From NCBI RefSeq assembly GCF_020080835.1, contig NC_058167.1:15275403-15339402 (forward strand): 64,000 bases of DNA, in the 5' to 3' direction. The notes under the pieces are model-generated. The model was not told where the DNA came from and ran no database searches. It saw nothing but the letters and a program-made list of their open reading frames with translations. Below, one piece after another: positions 1-11,453 of this stretch. The DNA is from Cotesia glomerata. Lineage: Eukaryota; Arthropoda; Insecta; Hymenoptera; Braconidae. Made by a program: the position numbers and the translations under genes. Each line of letters begins with the position of its first letter. Positions within the stretch are counted from its first letter, which is position 1.

Positions 1-1874
1 CTAAAACCTTCGATCGTTCTCTGTCTTTATTTTTTTCACGTCGACAATAGACTTTTACGTGTCATTTCACTGATTAAATTCAAACATAAATTATATATGA
101 GTAATGTATTATGATAAAATAAGACGTCAACAGATGATTCACCTTTAATTTTCAGATAATCATATTGTCGATGTTAAAAGTAGGGGAGTCAAATTTTGAG
201 ATGAAAAATGATCTAGTTTTGATGTATAAGACCAAATATTTTTAATCTAATATCAAGATTAATATTATCATGCTTATATATATTTAATTATTAGAGTATA
301 ATTTTATTAATTTAATTTTATAACAATTTTATTGTTATTACACTCCAGAATAAATTTTTTTTTTTAATTTCAGAACATTCAGTTTTTTAGTCAAGAAATT
401 AACTCTTTAATTAATAATTAAAACTCTTAAATAAAGAGCAGATAATTTTTAAATTTATAAATTTTTGTTTCTTATTTTCGATGAAATTAATTATAAAATC
501 ATCTTCATATAACAAGGCCTATATAATATAGCTTACAGTCTAGGATATAATTTCTAAATAAGAATATTATTCATGAATAATTTATAATGGTAAGACATAC
601 ATAATCATAGTTCCATATAGCACAGCGAAGCAGAAGGTATAATACTTACATACCTGTCATTTTAATGCAGGCCAGACGAAACTAGCCCCAACATTTCATC
701 TAAGAACTTTGATAAAAAGTTAGATAACATACTCTACTATGAGACTTTTAATTATAACAAGTAGTGGCGATTATAATTCTCATCATTGAAGTGGTATTTC
801 ATTTTACCTAAAAAAACCTCATAACTAAATTCATGACTTAAATAACTCGTGTATCAAATTAATTTTTCTCCTTATTTTAAAAATGATTTTTATCATCTCA
901 ACACTATACATGAATCTTTTATTCAAACATGCTCACAGGATTCTAGTTTAATTATAAATACTTCAAAGAAAATTAAAAATTTTAAATAAAATTCCTTAGT
1001 TTCTTTATTCTAGTCTAATAAGCGACATGTTTTGTGTCATTAAGCTCGACAAACTATTTAGGACTTGCATAATGCTGCTTTTGAAATTCCTCCGAGAATA
1101 AATATGCAGCATTTCAAATTATCGATTGTTAATAGTCCTAGTTGGACGATGAATTAATTGTGTGATGAATAGTCATTAAATTTATTTTAATAGATAGTAT
1201 TGTTAATGAGCTAGCAGGCGTAAGCACACAAAAGATAGGGAGTGGCTGCTCTGTGTTTATATTACTACTACAAAAAAAAAGGTAAAGTGTATTCATGTTA
1301 ATTAACATCTATTAGCTTGTGGGTGTCATCCTGTGTATCACATTCAATCGATTCGACTCAGTATAAACATTTTTAATATTCTTTTTATTTTTATTACTGT
1401 TTATGTTTATATTAAAATTCTAGCCTCTGATTTATAGCGACTAAGTTATTATGAAAGTCACGAAATGATTTAAGTAATATTAAAACTTCAAAAATTAAAT
1501 TTAATTATAGAATCATAACTTCAATTATAATAATTAAATTAATTGTTTAAAAGTTGGCTTAGAGTTTTCTGGAGTTCATTTTAATTTTACGATTAATTAA
1601 CCTAATTTTTTTGATAAAAAGTCTGTGACATAAGATAATATTTGAATTATTGCGGTGGCATTTAACTAGATATAGTCTGATCGTCTGATAGTTGATATAC
1701 CATTTTTTAGAAGCAATTATATAAAGAATCACTATGCTATAAAAATACGAACCAATATCGTAGATAGTGTTGAAAATTTTCGCTGGAAGATACACGGTCG
1801 CTAAATTTTCTCAGTCAAAAAAAATAAATTGCTTGTTTTAAGTTTCAACGACCGAGAGTTATCCGTATAATCTA

Positions 1875-2102
1875 CACTGATAGAAGGATTTCTTAACATT
1901 TAAGAATATTTCTTTGTATTTAAGAAATCATTTCTTAAACATCATTTCTTAGTATTTAAAAAATATTTCTTTGTATTTAAGAAATATTTCTTAAATATTA
2001 AGAAATATATATATTTTTTAAATACTAAAAAATGATGTTTAAGAAATGATTTCTTAAATACAAAGAAATCTTGTTAAATACTAAGAAATCCTTCTATCAG
2101 TG
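1875..2102. mobile_element. TA-flanked hairpin MITE, family A copy 1
   Basis: The 228-bp element begins CACTGATAGAAGGATTT and ends with its exact reverse complement. The interior is also largely self-complementary, built from repeats of ATTTCTTA and TATTTAAGAAA. TA dinucleotides at 1873-1874 and 2103-2104 fit the target duplication of Tc1/mariner-type transposases. It has no coding capacity. Confidence 0.9.
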
Positions 2103-2512
2103 TATGAAATAAGGTTTTTCTCCTAAAAATGATAGAAAATATTAAAAATTGTATGACAATTATTTCGAGATTATTCTGACATAGTCGTCTAGCGCTATGT
2201 GGTAATTATCGCCTGGTCAACTTCCTTTTTACCAAAGCTTGGTCATTTATCTGCTCAGCTTTGAGTAAGCTTGCCATAAGCCATAATTATAGAGATCCTT
2301 GTTTGTTGGCATCGAGTTAAATAATTCGGAGTACAGTTTCCTTCTTACCAAAAAATGCTGCTGCCTATATTACCATTAATAAAAGTGTAGTATTGCCTAC
2401 TACTGAGAATTATCATCCCATGATAATATCGTCGCTCTTAAAATCAGCAAATTATCTTAGAAGAATGATTAAAGATGACTCTATTTATTAGACTATTATA
2501 TGCCTGATTAAG

Positions 2513-2594
2513 ATTATTGTTGAGATTCCTTAATACCTTCCAATTTATTCACGTATAGTATGTTAGATAATGATAAATAAATAAGAACGAGTTG
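2513..2594. other. Segment unique to duplication copy 1
   Basis: These 82 bp have no counterpart in copy 2, where 404 unrelated bases (26175-26578) occupy the same place. The flanks are otherwise continuous: both copies share the sequence up to TGATTAAG and resume at CTAGTGGTTT. Confidence 0.85.
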
Positions 2595-5131
2595 CTAGTG
2601 GTTTATCCTGACTGAAAAAAGGCTTTCGAAGCTATTAATACTGTAGGTCAAACTTTTACTTGTATTTAAATTTTAATTTACTAATTTGTAGTTTTATCAC
2701 AAAATTTTCATTATACTTATGGATAAAAAATAAGTTAATGAGATTAATCTTCTAGACAATCAATTTATTTTCGGTATAAATGCGGCAGAACTATATAAAC
2801 AAGAATATATAACAGTATTCCAAAAGTGAGTGAGAGAATTTGATAAACAAATTTCTCTGTATTTTCATATCGTCACATACTTTGTGCAAACATGTTTGTA
2901 TATCATCTTATTTGCATTTTTATATACTCACGATAAATGAATGCTTTGAGGTACCTCGTTGATAAATGTTCAATATAAAACTGCATAACTTTGCATATCC
3001 ATCATAAGCGTTCGTGTGCTAGAGATAGTAGACTGTAGCTGATAGATCTTTTTGATGTTGCAACTTTAAGTTTTTTATATCTCCAGCGCTTGAATTAATC
3101 TTTATATCAATAAATAAACAAATAGAAGAAGAAATATACAGAAGAAAAAAAAAGGCAAAATTATGGCTTCAAGAAATGAGAATTATAATTAATCAATAAA
3201 TTTACTTTTTTCTAAATTTTTAAATTAAGATAGAGTATTTTTCGTAAATTTCTCGTTGGTTCTTGAATAGAAATTTATCTTTTCGCAGTACCCTTTAGTT
3301 AAAAGGATCCAAAAAGTATTCGAGCATATTTCAGATAGTTAGAATAAGCGGCTCATAATCTATAGCAGATAGTTACTAACTCAGTACATGTTTTTAGTTC
3401 GTGTGAATTTGTGCCAGGATGTAATTTAGTGGTTGGTAATATTCCACTAAACTAAAACTACGTAATTATAATTATATATAAACTGTTTAATGGCACCGTA
3501 GTTATATTTTCTATTTTATAATTGTTATTTGTAATTATCCAAAATACAAACTCGTTTGAAATTCAATTAATTTTGAAAAAATATTCTGTCACGTTTATGT
3601 ACATGTTAAACAGATTAACAAAATTGTAAGACAAATTTATCTTAGTACCGGTAACGTATTTATTTTTCTCAAAAAACTTGTAATAATAACGTGATAGCTA
3701 ACGGAACTGAGTTAGTAATTTCCTTCAAAACTTATAATGTTCATATTCGTTCTAAAAGATCGCACTTCCAGTTAACTTTTGAGATATCGAAGTGAGCGAT
3801 TTGTAACTATATTCTCCAGAACATTTATGCAAGTTTCGCTAAACTACCATCTACTTTACACGCACATACTCATATACACAAATACATACATCCGTATGTA
3901 CTTTCCAACTTATATATAAAAATATATACCGTACATAACATAATATAATAAATATATGTTAGCTATGCGAAGTACTTTACTGTGCCAATGAATGAACGAT
4001 ATTCCAAAAGTTGCTCGCGTGGAAAACAACCGGATATCTGCCCCGAGCTAATTAACTACCATTGTAAGCAATCTGTAATATCCAAATTTACTCTGCGATC
4101 CAGGATATTTGATCGGTTCTGTGATAGAGAGAGTGTCATTAAATTACGAGTTTATCTGTATTGTTTTGGATAAATAAACAATTACGCATACAAGGCCAAT
4201 AAAGATAAGACACAAAACGAAAGATTTAAAAAATTTTAAATATGTAAATTCATCGAAGTAAAGTTCAAATATATAAAAAGTTCTCAATAATACATTTGAT
4301 ACAATTTTTTTATCATTTTATATCAAACGTCGAAAGAATAAAAAGTAATCTAGTGTACATTATAAAAATGAATTGAAAAAGTTATTTTCGAGTAAAAGAT
4401 AAGATTTTTTTTTAAACGAATATAATTTTCTAAAAAGGATTATTTTAGCCAAAAAAATGAACAATCTAAATCATATAATAAAAATAAATCACAATAACAT
4501 ATCAAGTATTTTATTATAAAAAAATTCAGATATTGTACACATTAAATTAGTTGTCGTCATGACCATCACTATAATTTCAAAGTTTAAATTCGTTTTGCAC
4601 GCTTCATAACGTGAAGCGGTTGAGGTAGTGAATTTACTCTCAACTAATTAAAGTCGAGCAGTTTTTTGAACTTTAAATATGTCTTATATTCATATTGAAC
4701 TTATATATAAACAAAAATACCATTATATTATGTTAAATATTAATATAAAAAATGAATTTTTTTTTTTCAATGTTAAAAATCAGTAATACATTTTATTTTT
4801 TTCTTATAAAGTAAATAAACATTATGAGGCGTGCACCTGCGGATTCTCCGAAATTTTTTTTATTACATTAGTAGAAATAAATATAATAGTGAATATGATT
4901 CAGTTCTATGATATTGATTCACTAAGTACAAAGTTCAAGTGAAACTTGTGACTGGTTGAAGGCAAATACTCGAGTATCTCTATCAATTATATTCCAGTCA
5001 GTGAAGCAAATCAACTATTATACAGAAGTTTAATTATAATAAGAGGGAATAATATCTATCTACATCGTCATTGTTATAATTGTCACAATTTTCATCTGTT
5101 ATTATTATTATCTTCAAAATAAGCTGGGCCA

Positions 5132-6678
5132 AGGATTTGTTTACATGTGATGAGCTTTATTAATTAGTAATAAATGATTTTACAACACTATAGAATTTAA
5201 TAAACAAATATTGAACGTTAATAAATATTTATTAAAAATTAATAAATTAAATATTTGTTTCAAAATAAATTAAATCATCAATCGTTAATAAATCCTTTAT
5301 CACTGTATTTGATGGCTGATTTTCGATAAAAATCAATCACGTGTATATGTGATTAATAAGTTAAAAAGCTCGAGTTTAAAATTATCTTATTACTTTATAC
5401 ACAATAAGTTCTTTAAATTATTTTCTTCTAATGATTTGAGAGAATTTTAAAAAGGAATTAACTCGAAGTAACAATCTATCATCGAAAAAAAGCTAGTTTT
5501 TTAAAATACTTTGAGGTAGAGATTATTTTATAACGAATAATTAATAAAAATTTATCACTTACCGTTTTCTACCATGAAACCCATCGGAAAGTGTCAGTCT
5601 TCTTTCTTAAATCTACTTACAATCTAATTATAATCTAATTAAATCTAAAAGGAGAGAAATGAGTTAAATAAAAATTCAAAAGTTTATTCACTGGGGCGAA
5701 ATTATTCGCTTTATTTAAAAAAAAAAATCATGTTTTTATTTTTTGTACATATTTATGCTTAAATAAAATCTCTTTCTAATGAAAATCTACACTGTTTAAT
5801 TTATTAATTTAAATTATTCAATTATAAAAATTGTTTGATTATCTCTGAATTATGGAGCTACTTTAATTTAACCATTTACTATGATCAGACGAGAAACTTA
5901 AAAATAGTCAGACAGTTATCATACTCGGTATTTAAGTAATACCCTGGCATTCTTTTCACTTAAGAAGTGCAAAGTTAGTTTAATCAGACAGAAAGTATCC
6001 AGCATGATGCAAAATGATTTTAGTTAGGCGTAAAAAATTTGGGCATGACCTGAGTACTATTTTGAAGAGACTAGTATATGTTTGCTTTAGTCAGACCGAG
6101 CATTTACAAGTAATTAATCTTTTTACATGTTTTTTATACAAATTTATCTTTATTATATTTATCAATTACTTAGTTTGATTATTTTTTGGTTGAATTTAAG
6201 GAAAGTAAATGTATCTTGGTCTGACCAAGAATAAGAAAATTCTAATTCAAAGATAATTTTGTTCTCTTTTTACTATTTATTATTCAATTTTAAAAAATTT
6301 AATTTATTAATCAAACAATCGATTCATAAAGGCAAACGTTAGTAAGGCTAATTTTTATTTGAAAAATGATATTTCAAAGAACTAAAATCTAGTGACTCGA
6401 CGATTATCGCGACGAATTTATATTTTTTTTTAAATTAATAAAAAGATAAGATATAATTACCTTAATATCCGTGAACAGCAGCAGGAAAATCAATCAATCC
6501 TTCTTAAATCTATCTATAATCTACTTATAACCTAATTACAAGCTAATTACAACTAAGGAAAGGAAGAGTCAAATAAAAAGTCAGAATTTATTTGTTTTGG
6601 GCGAAATAATTCGCTTTATTGATGAAAAAAAAAAAAAAAAATCACGCGACTGGGGACGCAACTGTGCGCATTCACTTA
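5132..6678. other. AT-rich region without gene, with a diverged repeat pair
   Basis: No gene is recognised. About 5599-5729 and 6500-6643 are diverged direct copies of one unit: both run from CTTAAATCTA through several CTAATTA motifs to a GCGAAATAATTCGCTTTATT-type end followed by an A run. The ends can form a small GCGAA/TTCGC stem. Two copies that both end in A runs could be retroposed, but no target duplications are visible. Confidence 0.6.
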
Positions 6679-6810
6679 CAATTAATATCGTTAACCATTA
6701 ACGATATTAATTGCACCGGCCTTCATTTGGCTTCTTAAAGCCAAACTTTTAGGAAACCCAGGGAAACCCGGCCGACACAGCTTACATAATCAAACCACTT
6801 TTAAAAGTGG
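6679..6810. repeat. Cluster of three hairpins
   Basis: Three stem-loops sit in 132 bp. At 6679-6713 there are 16-base perfect arms around a 3-base loop (CAATTAATATCGTTAA and complement). At 6726-6745 TTTGGCTT pairs with AAAGCCAAA around a short loop. At 6795-6810 CCACTTTTAAAAGTGG is a perfect palindrome. Between the last two is the doublet GGAAACCCAGGGAAACCC. The composition is more balanced than the surroundings. The function is unknown; it may be the structured end of a mobile element. Confidence 0.75.
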
Positions 6811-6818
6811 CTTAAAAA

Positions 6819-6872
6819 TAACATACATCATACATCATACATCATACATCATACATCATACATCACACACAA
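6819..6872. repeat. ATACATC heptamer tandem repeat
   Basis: Several consecutive copies of the 7-base unit ATACATC follow directly after the hairpin cluster and break down into CACACA-type sequence. Confidence 0.85.
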
Positions 6873-7019
6873 TAGTAATCACACGCATACAAACATACAA
6901 TAACAATTAAATAATCTTGGGGGTAAAGAGTAAAAACATTAGGGAAACTGTGACAAAGAAAAAAATATAGAAAAATAATAATAATAATGGGGATGGGTTA
7001 GAAATATTTGAGCGCTCAA

Positions 7020-7328
7020 ACATTAAATTAAAAAATATAATACAATTATTAGTTAGGGATTAATATAGGGACGCTAAAAAATTAAACATAAATAAATTAA
7101 AAGAATTGATATTATTAAGCGTAAAATATATATAAGGGTGCTGAAAAAATAAAAATTATCAATATTATTGGGGTTAAAATATTTATAAAGGGTGCTGAAA
7201 AATCAAAAATTATTATTATTGGGGGTAAAATATATATAGGGGTGCTGAAAAAAAAAATTATTAATATTATTGGGGGTAAATATATACAGGGGTACTAAAA
7301 AATTAAAATTATTAATATTATTGGGAGT

Positions 7329-7374
<46 letters not shown>

Positions 7375-7566
7375 GGTGCTGAAAAAGTAAAAATTATTTA
7401 TATTATGGGGGGTAAAATATTTATGGGGGTGCTGAAAAATCAAAAATTATTATTATTGGGGGTAAAATATATATATAGGGGTGCTGAAAAAAAAATTATG
7501 AATATTATTGGGGGTAAATATATATAGGGGTACTAAAAAATTAAAATTATTAATATTATTGGGAGT

Positions 7567-7643
<77 letters not shown>

Positions 7644-8235
7644 TTATAGATATCTATAGATAGATATATATAGGGGTGCTGAAAAAGTAAAAATTATTTA
7701 TATTATGGGGGGTAAAATATTTATGGGGGTGCTGAAAAAATAAAAATTATCAATATTATTGGGGTTAAAATATTTATAAAGGGTGCTGAAAAATGAAAAA
7801 TTATTATTATTGGGGGTAAAATATATATAGGGGTGCTGAAAAAAAAATTATTAATATTATTGGGGGCAAATATATATGGGGGTGCTAAAAAATTAATATT
7901 ATTGGGAGTAAATTATATATAGGTGTGCTAAAAGTAAAAGATTATTAATATTATTGGCGGTGAATATATATAGGGGTACTAAAAAATTGATATTGTTAGG
8001 GATAAATATAAATAGGGGTGCTAAATAATGGAATAAAAAACCAATAATATAAATAATAATAATTAAGGAGGGGAAAATTATTTTTGGGGCGCTAAAAATT
8101 AAATTTAAAACAATAATATTAATAATAATAATAATCAGGGAGGGGAAAATTAATTTGGGGCGCTGAAAAATTAAATGGTAAACCAATAATATTGATAATA
8201 ATAATTAGGGAGGGATCAATAAATTTTAGGGTGTA
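7020..8235 (+). repeat. G-rich higher-order tandem array
   Basis: Degenerate units of about 50-55 bp each combine a GGGGTGCTGAAAAA box, an AAAATTATTAATATTATT stretch and a TGGGGGTAAAATATATATA box. A larger period is visible: the marker TTATATTATGGGGGGT occurs at about 7398 and 7698, so blocks of roughly 300 bp are repeated. Two long TA runs (7331-7371 and 7570-7639) lie at equivalent places in successive blocks. The G runs are all on the plus strand. Units become more diverged toward 8235. Open frames here simply reflect the lack of stops in the repeat. Confidence 0.9.
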
Positions 8236-8740
8236 AAAAAATAAAATAAAATAATAATAAATGAAATATAAATAATATATAAATAAAAATAATACCAATA
8301 ACGATACCCGTTTACTGTTGGTCTCCATTCCTAGTCCTGGTGCTCCTGGTCCCCGCTTCCATTTGGCTGGTCCACTGGTCCTTTTTCCCGTAGTCCTTGT
8401 CTTTCCTTTGTTCACTGGTCCTTGGTTGACTCCTTGAATCCTTGTCTGCATCCTAGGGTTCCTTGGCTTAATCGTGGCATCCTTGAATCCTTTGAATCCT
8501 TGATCCTTTATTGTTGGCTGCGTTGATTGGCTTCCTCTATCCTTGATCATTGGTCCATCCGTCTGAAGATACACCACACAATCAATGATTAGTTAAATGT
8601 TAAGATCACTTTAAACACTGATAACAATCACTATTAATTCTTGAGTAATCCTTACATTGAATCCTTGATTGAATTATGTTGTCCTCCGCATCTTTGGTTG
8701 AATCCTTATGGGTACCTGTTGAAACACACTAAAACACTGA
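8236..8740. other. Degenerate CCTTGAATCC-rich low-complexity stretch
   Basis: About 8310-8575 is built of pyrimidine-rich near-repeats (CCTTGAATCCTT, TGGTCC, TCCTTG) on the plus strand. The minus strand therefore has a long open frame rich in Lys, Gly, Pro and Gln without any domain I recognise. The same CCTTGATTGAATT/TTGAATCCTT words recur at about 8650-8715. I treat it as decayed minisatellite rather than a gene. Confidence 0.55.
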
Positions 8741-9480
8741 TTAACAGCCCCCTTTTTATACCCCCTCGATTTCAAACTAATTAATTGTTTATTTAAACAC
8801 TAATAACGAAAAGAATCGATCAATACGATAGTTGCTGATGTATCGAGCGTTGGGCCACCGATTGGTCGACTAATCAACCCCTTATCTCACCCCAGAGTCT
8901 ATATTTAACCCCACCGTTTGAATGTTTGATGATATCGATGTGACAACAGATTGTCGAGCTTGCAAAATGACTGGCTGGCCATTTTGCTTGCTATCAAATC
9001 GGTTGATAAGCGAATCGCCGAATCGATTGTCACACCGAGAATCAACGAAAGATCCTCACGACAGGATAATATGTATCCGGGGTAAGAAGAAGCTGACGTC
9101 AAACCGCCTGGAGGATTACGCTCTCTTATCAGACATTATCGATTAACAATTCCGAAACGAACTAATTAAAAAATTCGCGGTAGTTTTCAATGCCAAATAA
9201 TGAGGTTGGTGATGGATGTCAAATTGATTCACAAATCGAATATAAAAAAACATTATAAAAAAGGCAACGAATCGAACGCAAGAAGTAGTTTTAAATACTT
9301 TTGCGAGTCGATTGTATGTGCCTGCACGCGTGACTCTAATTTTTTTGTTCATTTATTATAAAATGAATTAAATTATTAAAATAAAAAATACGGTAGCCGG
9401 TGAATGAAAGTGTAAGGGGTGATTTTGTCGTGAGTTGGCTCTCACGACAAGGAGAGGGTGAGAAAAGAAAAAAGAAGCGA
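8741..9480. other. Unique-looking region, no gene recognised
   Basis: The composition is more balanced than average and I see no repeats. Short open frames on both strands between 8905 and 9352 overlap one another and show no domain or splice consistency. A direct pair of TCACGACA words lies at about 9057 and 9442. Confidence 0.4.
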
Positions 9481-10720
9481 CTCTAGTAGGCACGATATAG
9501 GTTTCTGGTAAAAATAAAAATGACTCTACTTTATTATTTTATTAATAAATTAATCAAAAAGAAGGGGGTGGTAAGGATGAGTGTGTGTGTGTGTGTGAGT
9601 GTGTGTGTGAAAGAATGTGTGAAAGATAGGGTAGAGACCGCGAGAGAATTTAAGTAGAAAAAACACGCGAACCGCGAACCGCGAAATCAGCTCGATGGTA
9701 TACTACCTAATTTCATTGTAAATAAAAAATCTAATCGCGGAGCAAAAAGGGCTAGTTAGCAACCAAATGACTCTATTTTTATTAATTATTAATTTTAAAA
9801 ATGCCGTTCGATAAATTTTAAGACTTGGAAACCAAAAGAATTGATCAGAGAAAATGAAAAAGAGATTAAACCGTCACCCAAATCGCGCCCGGGCACTCAA
9901 GGGGTGAACATGTTTAATCCCTGATTAATTCGCAAGGATCAGGATTAATTTGGTTTCCCAGGAAGATCTTATATGCATGATGATGTTGCGCACCATCATC
10001 AAGCAACGAAACTTCACGCCTTGTAAAAATTTACCGAAGCGACTGACTCTACGCTAACTACCCGATAAATTATTTAATTAAAATAAACGTAAAAAAAACC
10101 ACCGAACTGATTACTAAACCGAATTTAATAAACGACGAGACGACGCGAGAATTTAATTAAAAAAAAAAACGGACGGACGGGAAAGAGTAAGAAAACTCTT
10201 CCTAAAAGAGCGTGTGTAAGAGTACTCTTCTAGAAAGAGCCAGAAGTGTGTGTGTGTGCGTGTGTATGAGTGAGGGTTGAAGTTAATTTTTAAACAAATG
10301 ACTCTATAACCTAAAAAGAAACCGATCGTGAATAAAAAATAAGAAAAGAAAAAGATAAGAGTGGGTAAGATGTAAGGTTAAATGTGTGTGTGTGTGTGTG
10401 TGTGTAAGCGTGAGTGTGTATGCACGTGAATTTAATTTAATTTTAATGAAAAAAAACAACTGAATTTAATTTAAAAATTTTAAGAACAAAAAAAACACGA
10501 ATCAATTTGACAAACTAATGAGAATTTAATGAAAACACTGAGAACTACCGCGAATATGACTCTACGTTAACACGTTATAATAAAAAAAAAAAAAAATGAC
10601 GCTACGTTATATACACAATCTACGTTAACACTTTATAATAAAAAAAAAAAAAAAATGACGCTACGTTATATACACAATACAGAAAACCGACGCTAGTACG
10701 CGAGAAACCCGAAAAAAAAA
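9481..10720. repeat. Irregular array marked by TGACTCTA
   Basis: TGACTCTA or GACTCTA recurs at about 9332, 9480, 9521, 9768, 10043, 10298 and 10557, each followed by an AT-rich stretch with TTAATTAAT-type words and then a G-rich or GT-rich tail. GT runs occupy 9581-9609 and 10383-10405. It reads as a tandem array of long (about 250 bp), strongly diverged units. At its right end a 58-bp unit with TGACGCTACGTTATATACAC is duplicated almost exactly (10561-10618 and 10619-10676). No coding frame is seen. Confidence 0.65.
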
Positions 10721-11059
10721 CTAATCGAGGAGGTAATTTGGACGACCGGCAAAGTTGACAACACCATTGCTCGATGTGCACGCTTGGCCGGCCGACCGGG
10801 AACTGAGCTCCTCAGGGTAAGCTTTCCAGTACCCCCGCTCCGACCCCCACCCTAGTGTCCTCTACGTGACTTTTTTCAGGGTTGATAATTTTCATGTTTT
10901 TTATTATTTTTAGCGGTAATACGGGACTAGTTCGCGACCGCGATTATTTTTTAGAGCAAGAGCAAGCCTCCGCGTATCCATTCATATAGTTTTTTAAAAT
11001 TAAAAGTTGATTTTTTATAACTTTTTTGAAGATTTATAAATGTGAAAATGTGACGACTT

Positions 11060-11076
11060 TAGCGCTACCTGCAGTG
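11060..11076. promoter_or_regulatory. CTCF-like site upstream of the plus-strand exon
   Basis: The reverse complement reads CACTGCAGGTAGCGCTA, close to the CTCF core (AGGTGGCGC-type) with one mismatch. A related site (17041-17059) lies 6 kb away on the other side of the CASK end. Motif matching is by eye only. Confidence 0.3.
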
Positions 11077-11093
11077 TTTTTTACAAGTAACAA

Positions 11094-11453
11094 AGATGGC
11101 GTCGCCAGACATGTTGACACAAGTCCCATGGCGCATCACGCGGTTGGAACATTGTTCATCTCTGCCAAAACTTGAAAAGTAACTCATCAATCGTGCCTCC
11201 AAGCTTTCAATTAGTGTTATTACTATTAATTACGAAAAAGTGATAGTTTTTTGGTGAAAATCAATTGTTAAAAAAATTATGTCGCCAGTGAAAAGTGAAA
11301 TTAATTGTTGTGCTATTGAAAAACGACATCACCCAAAAAGAAGAATAACAAGAAGATAAAACTAGTGAATTTATTATTTAGAAATATTAAATTCATTGCC
11401 AGAGTTTGGATAAACATTAAATATTTATGTTTTAACTTAAATTATAAAAATTT
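11094..11453 (+). other. Probable 5' untranslated exon, gene unknown
   Basis: The segment starts at an AAGATGGCG box of the kind found at many housekeeping transcription starts (YY1-like), and ends at a good donor (TTTG, then GTGAGT at 11454). It contains two short open frames with ATGs: one of about 28 codons from 11097 and one of about 26 codons from 11280, the second rich in His, Lys and Arg. Both stop before the donor, so they would be upstream ORFs. I found no downstream coding exon on the plus strand, so this could be a non-coding RNA or a wrongly judged region. Confidence 0.35.

Larger units (their letters stand above)
1..5131. repeat. Large direct duplication, copy 1
   Basis: This block matches 23661-29107 almost base for base, with scattered substitutions (for example in the 264, 335, 345, 427 and 622 regions), small indels and one replaced segment (2513-2594 here, 26175-26578 there). 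Identity stops sharply at 5131, after the shared AAGCTGGGCCA. The left edge is cut by the window, so the repeat may extend further. I see no gene in it: the open frames are short and identical in both copies, which says nothing about selection because the copies are nearly identical throughout. It is AT-rich and carries one hairpin element (1875-2102). Confidence 0.97.

Noticed and set aside
3982..4173. 63-codon open frame, repeated at 27960-28151 with one residue change
   Set aside because: It is preserved only because the two blocks are nearly identical overall. It has no domain, and one of the few differences between the copies falls inside it.
7270..7527. Open frame rich in Tyr and Ile
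   Set aside because: It is a translation of the tandem array and a TA run.
8119..8577. 152-codon minus-strand frame rich in Lys, Pro, Gly and Gln
   Set aside because: It comes from degenerate CCTTGAATCC-type repeats and the tail of the G-rich array, with no domain or splice context.
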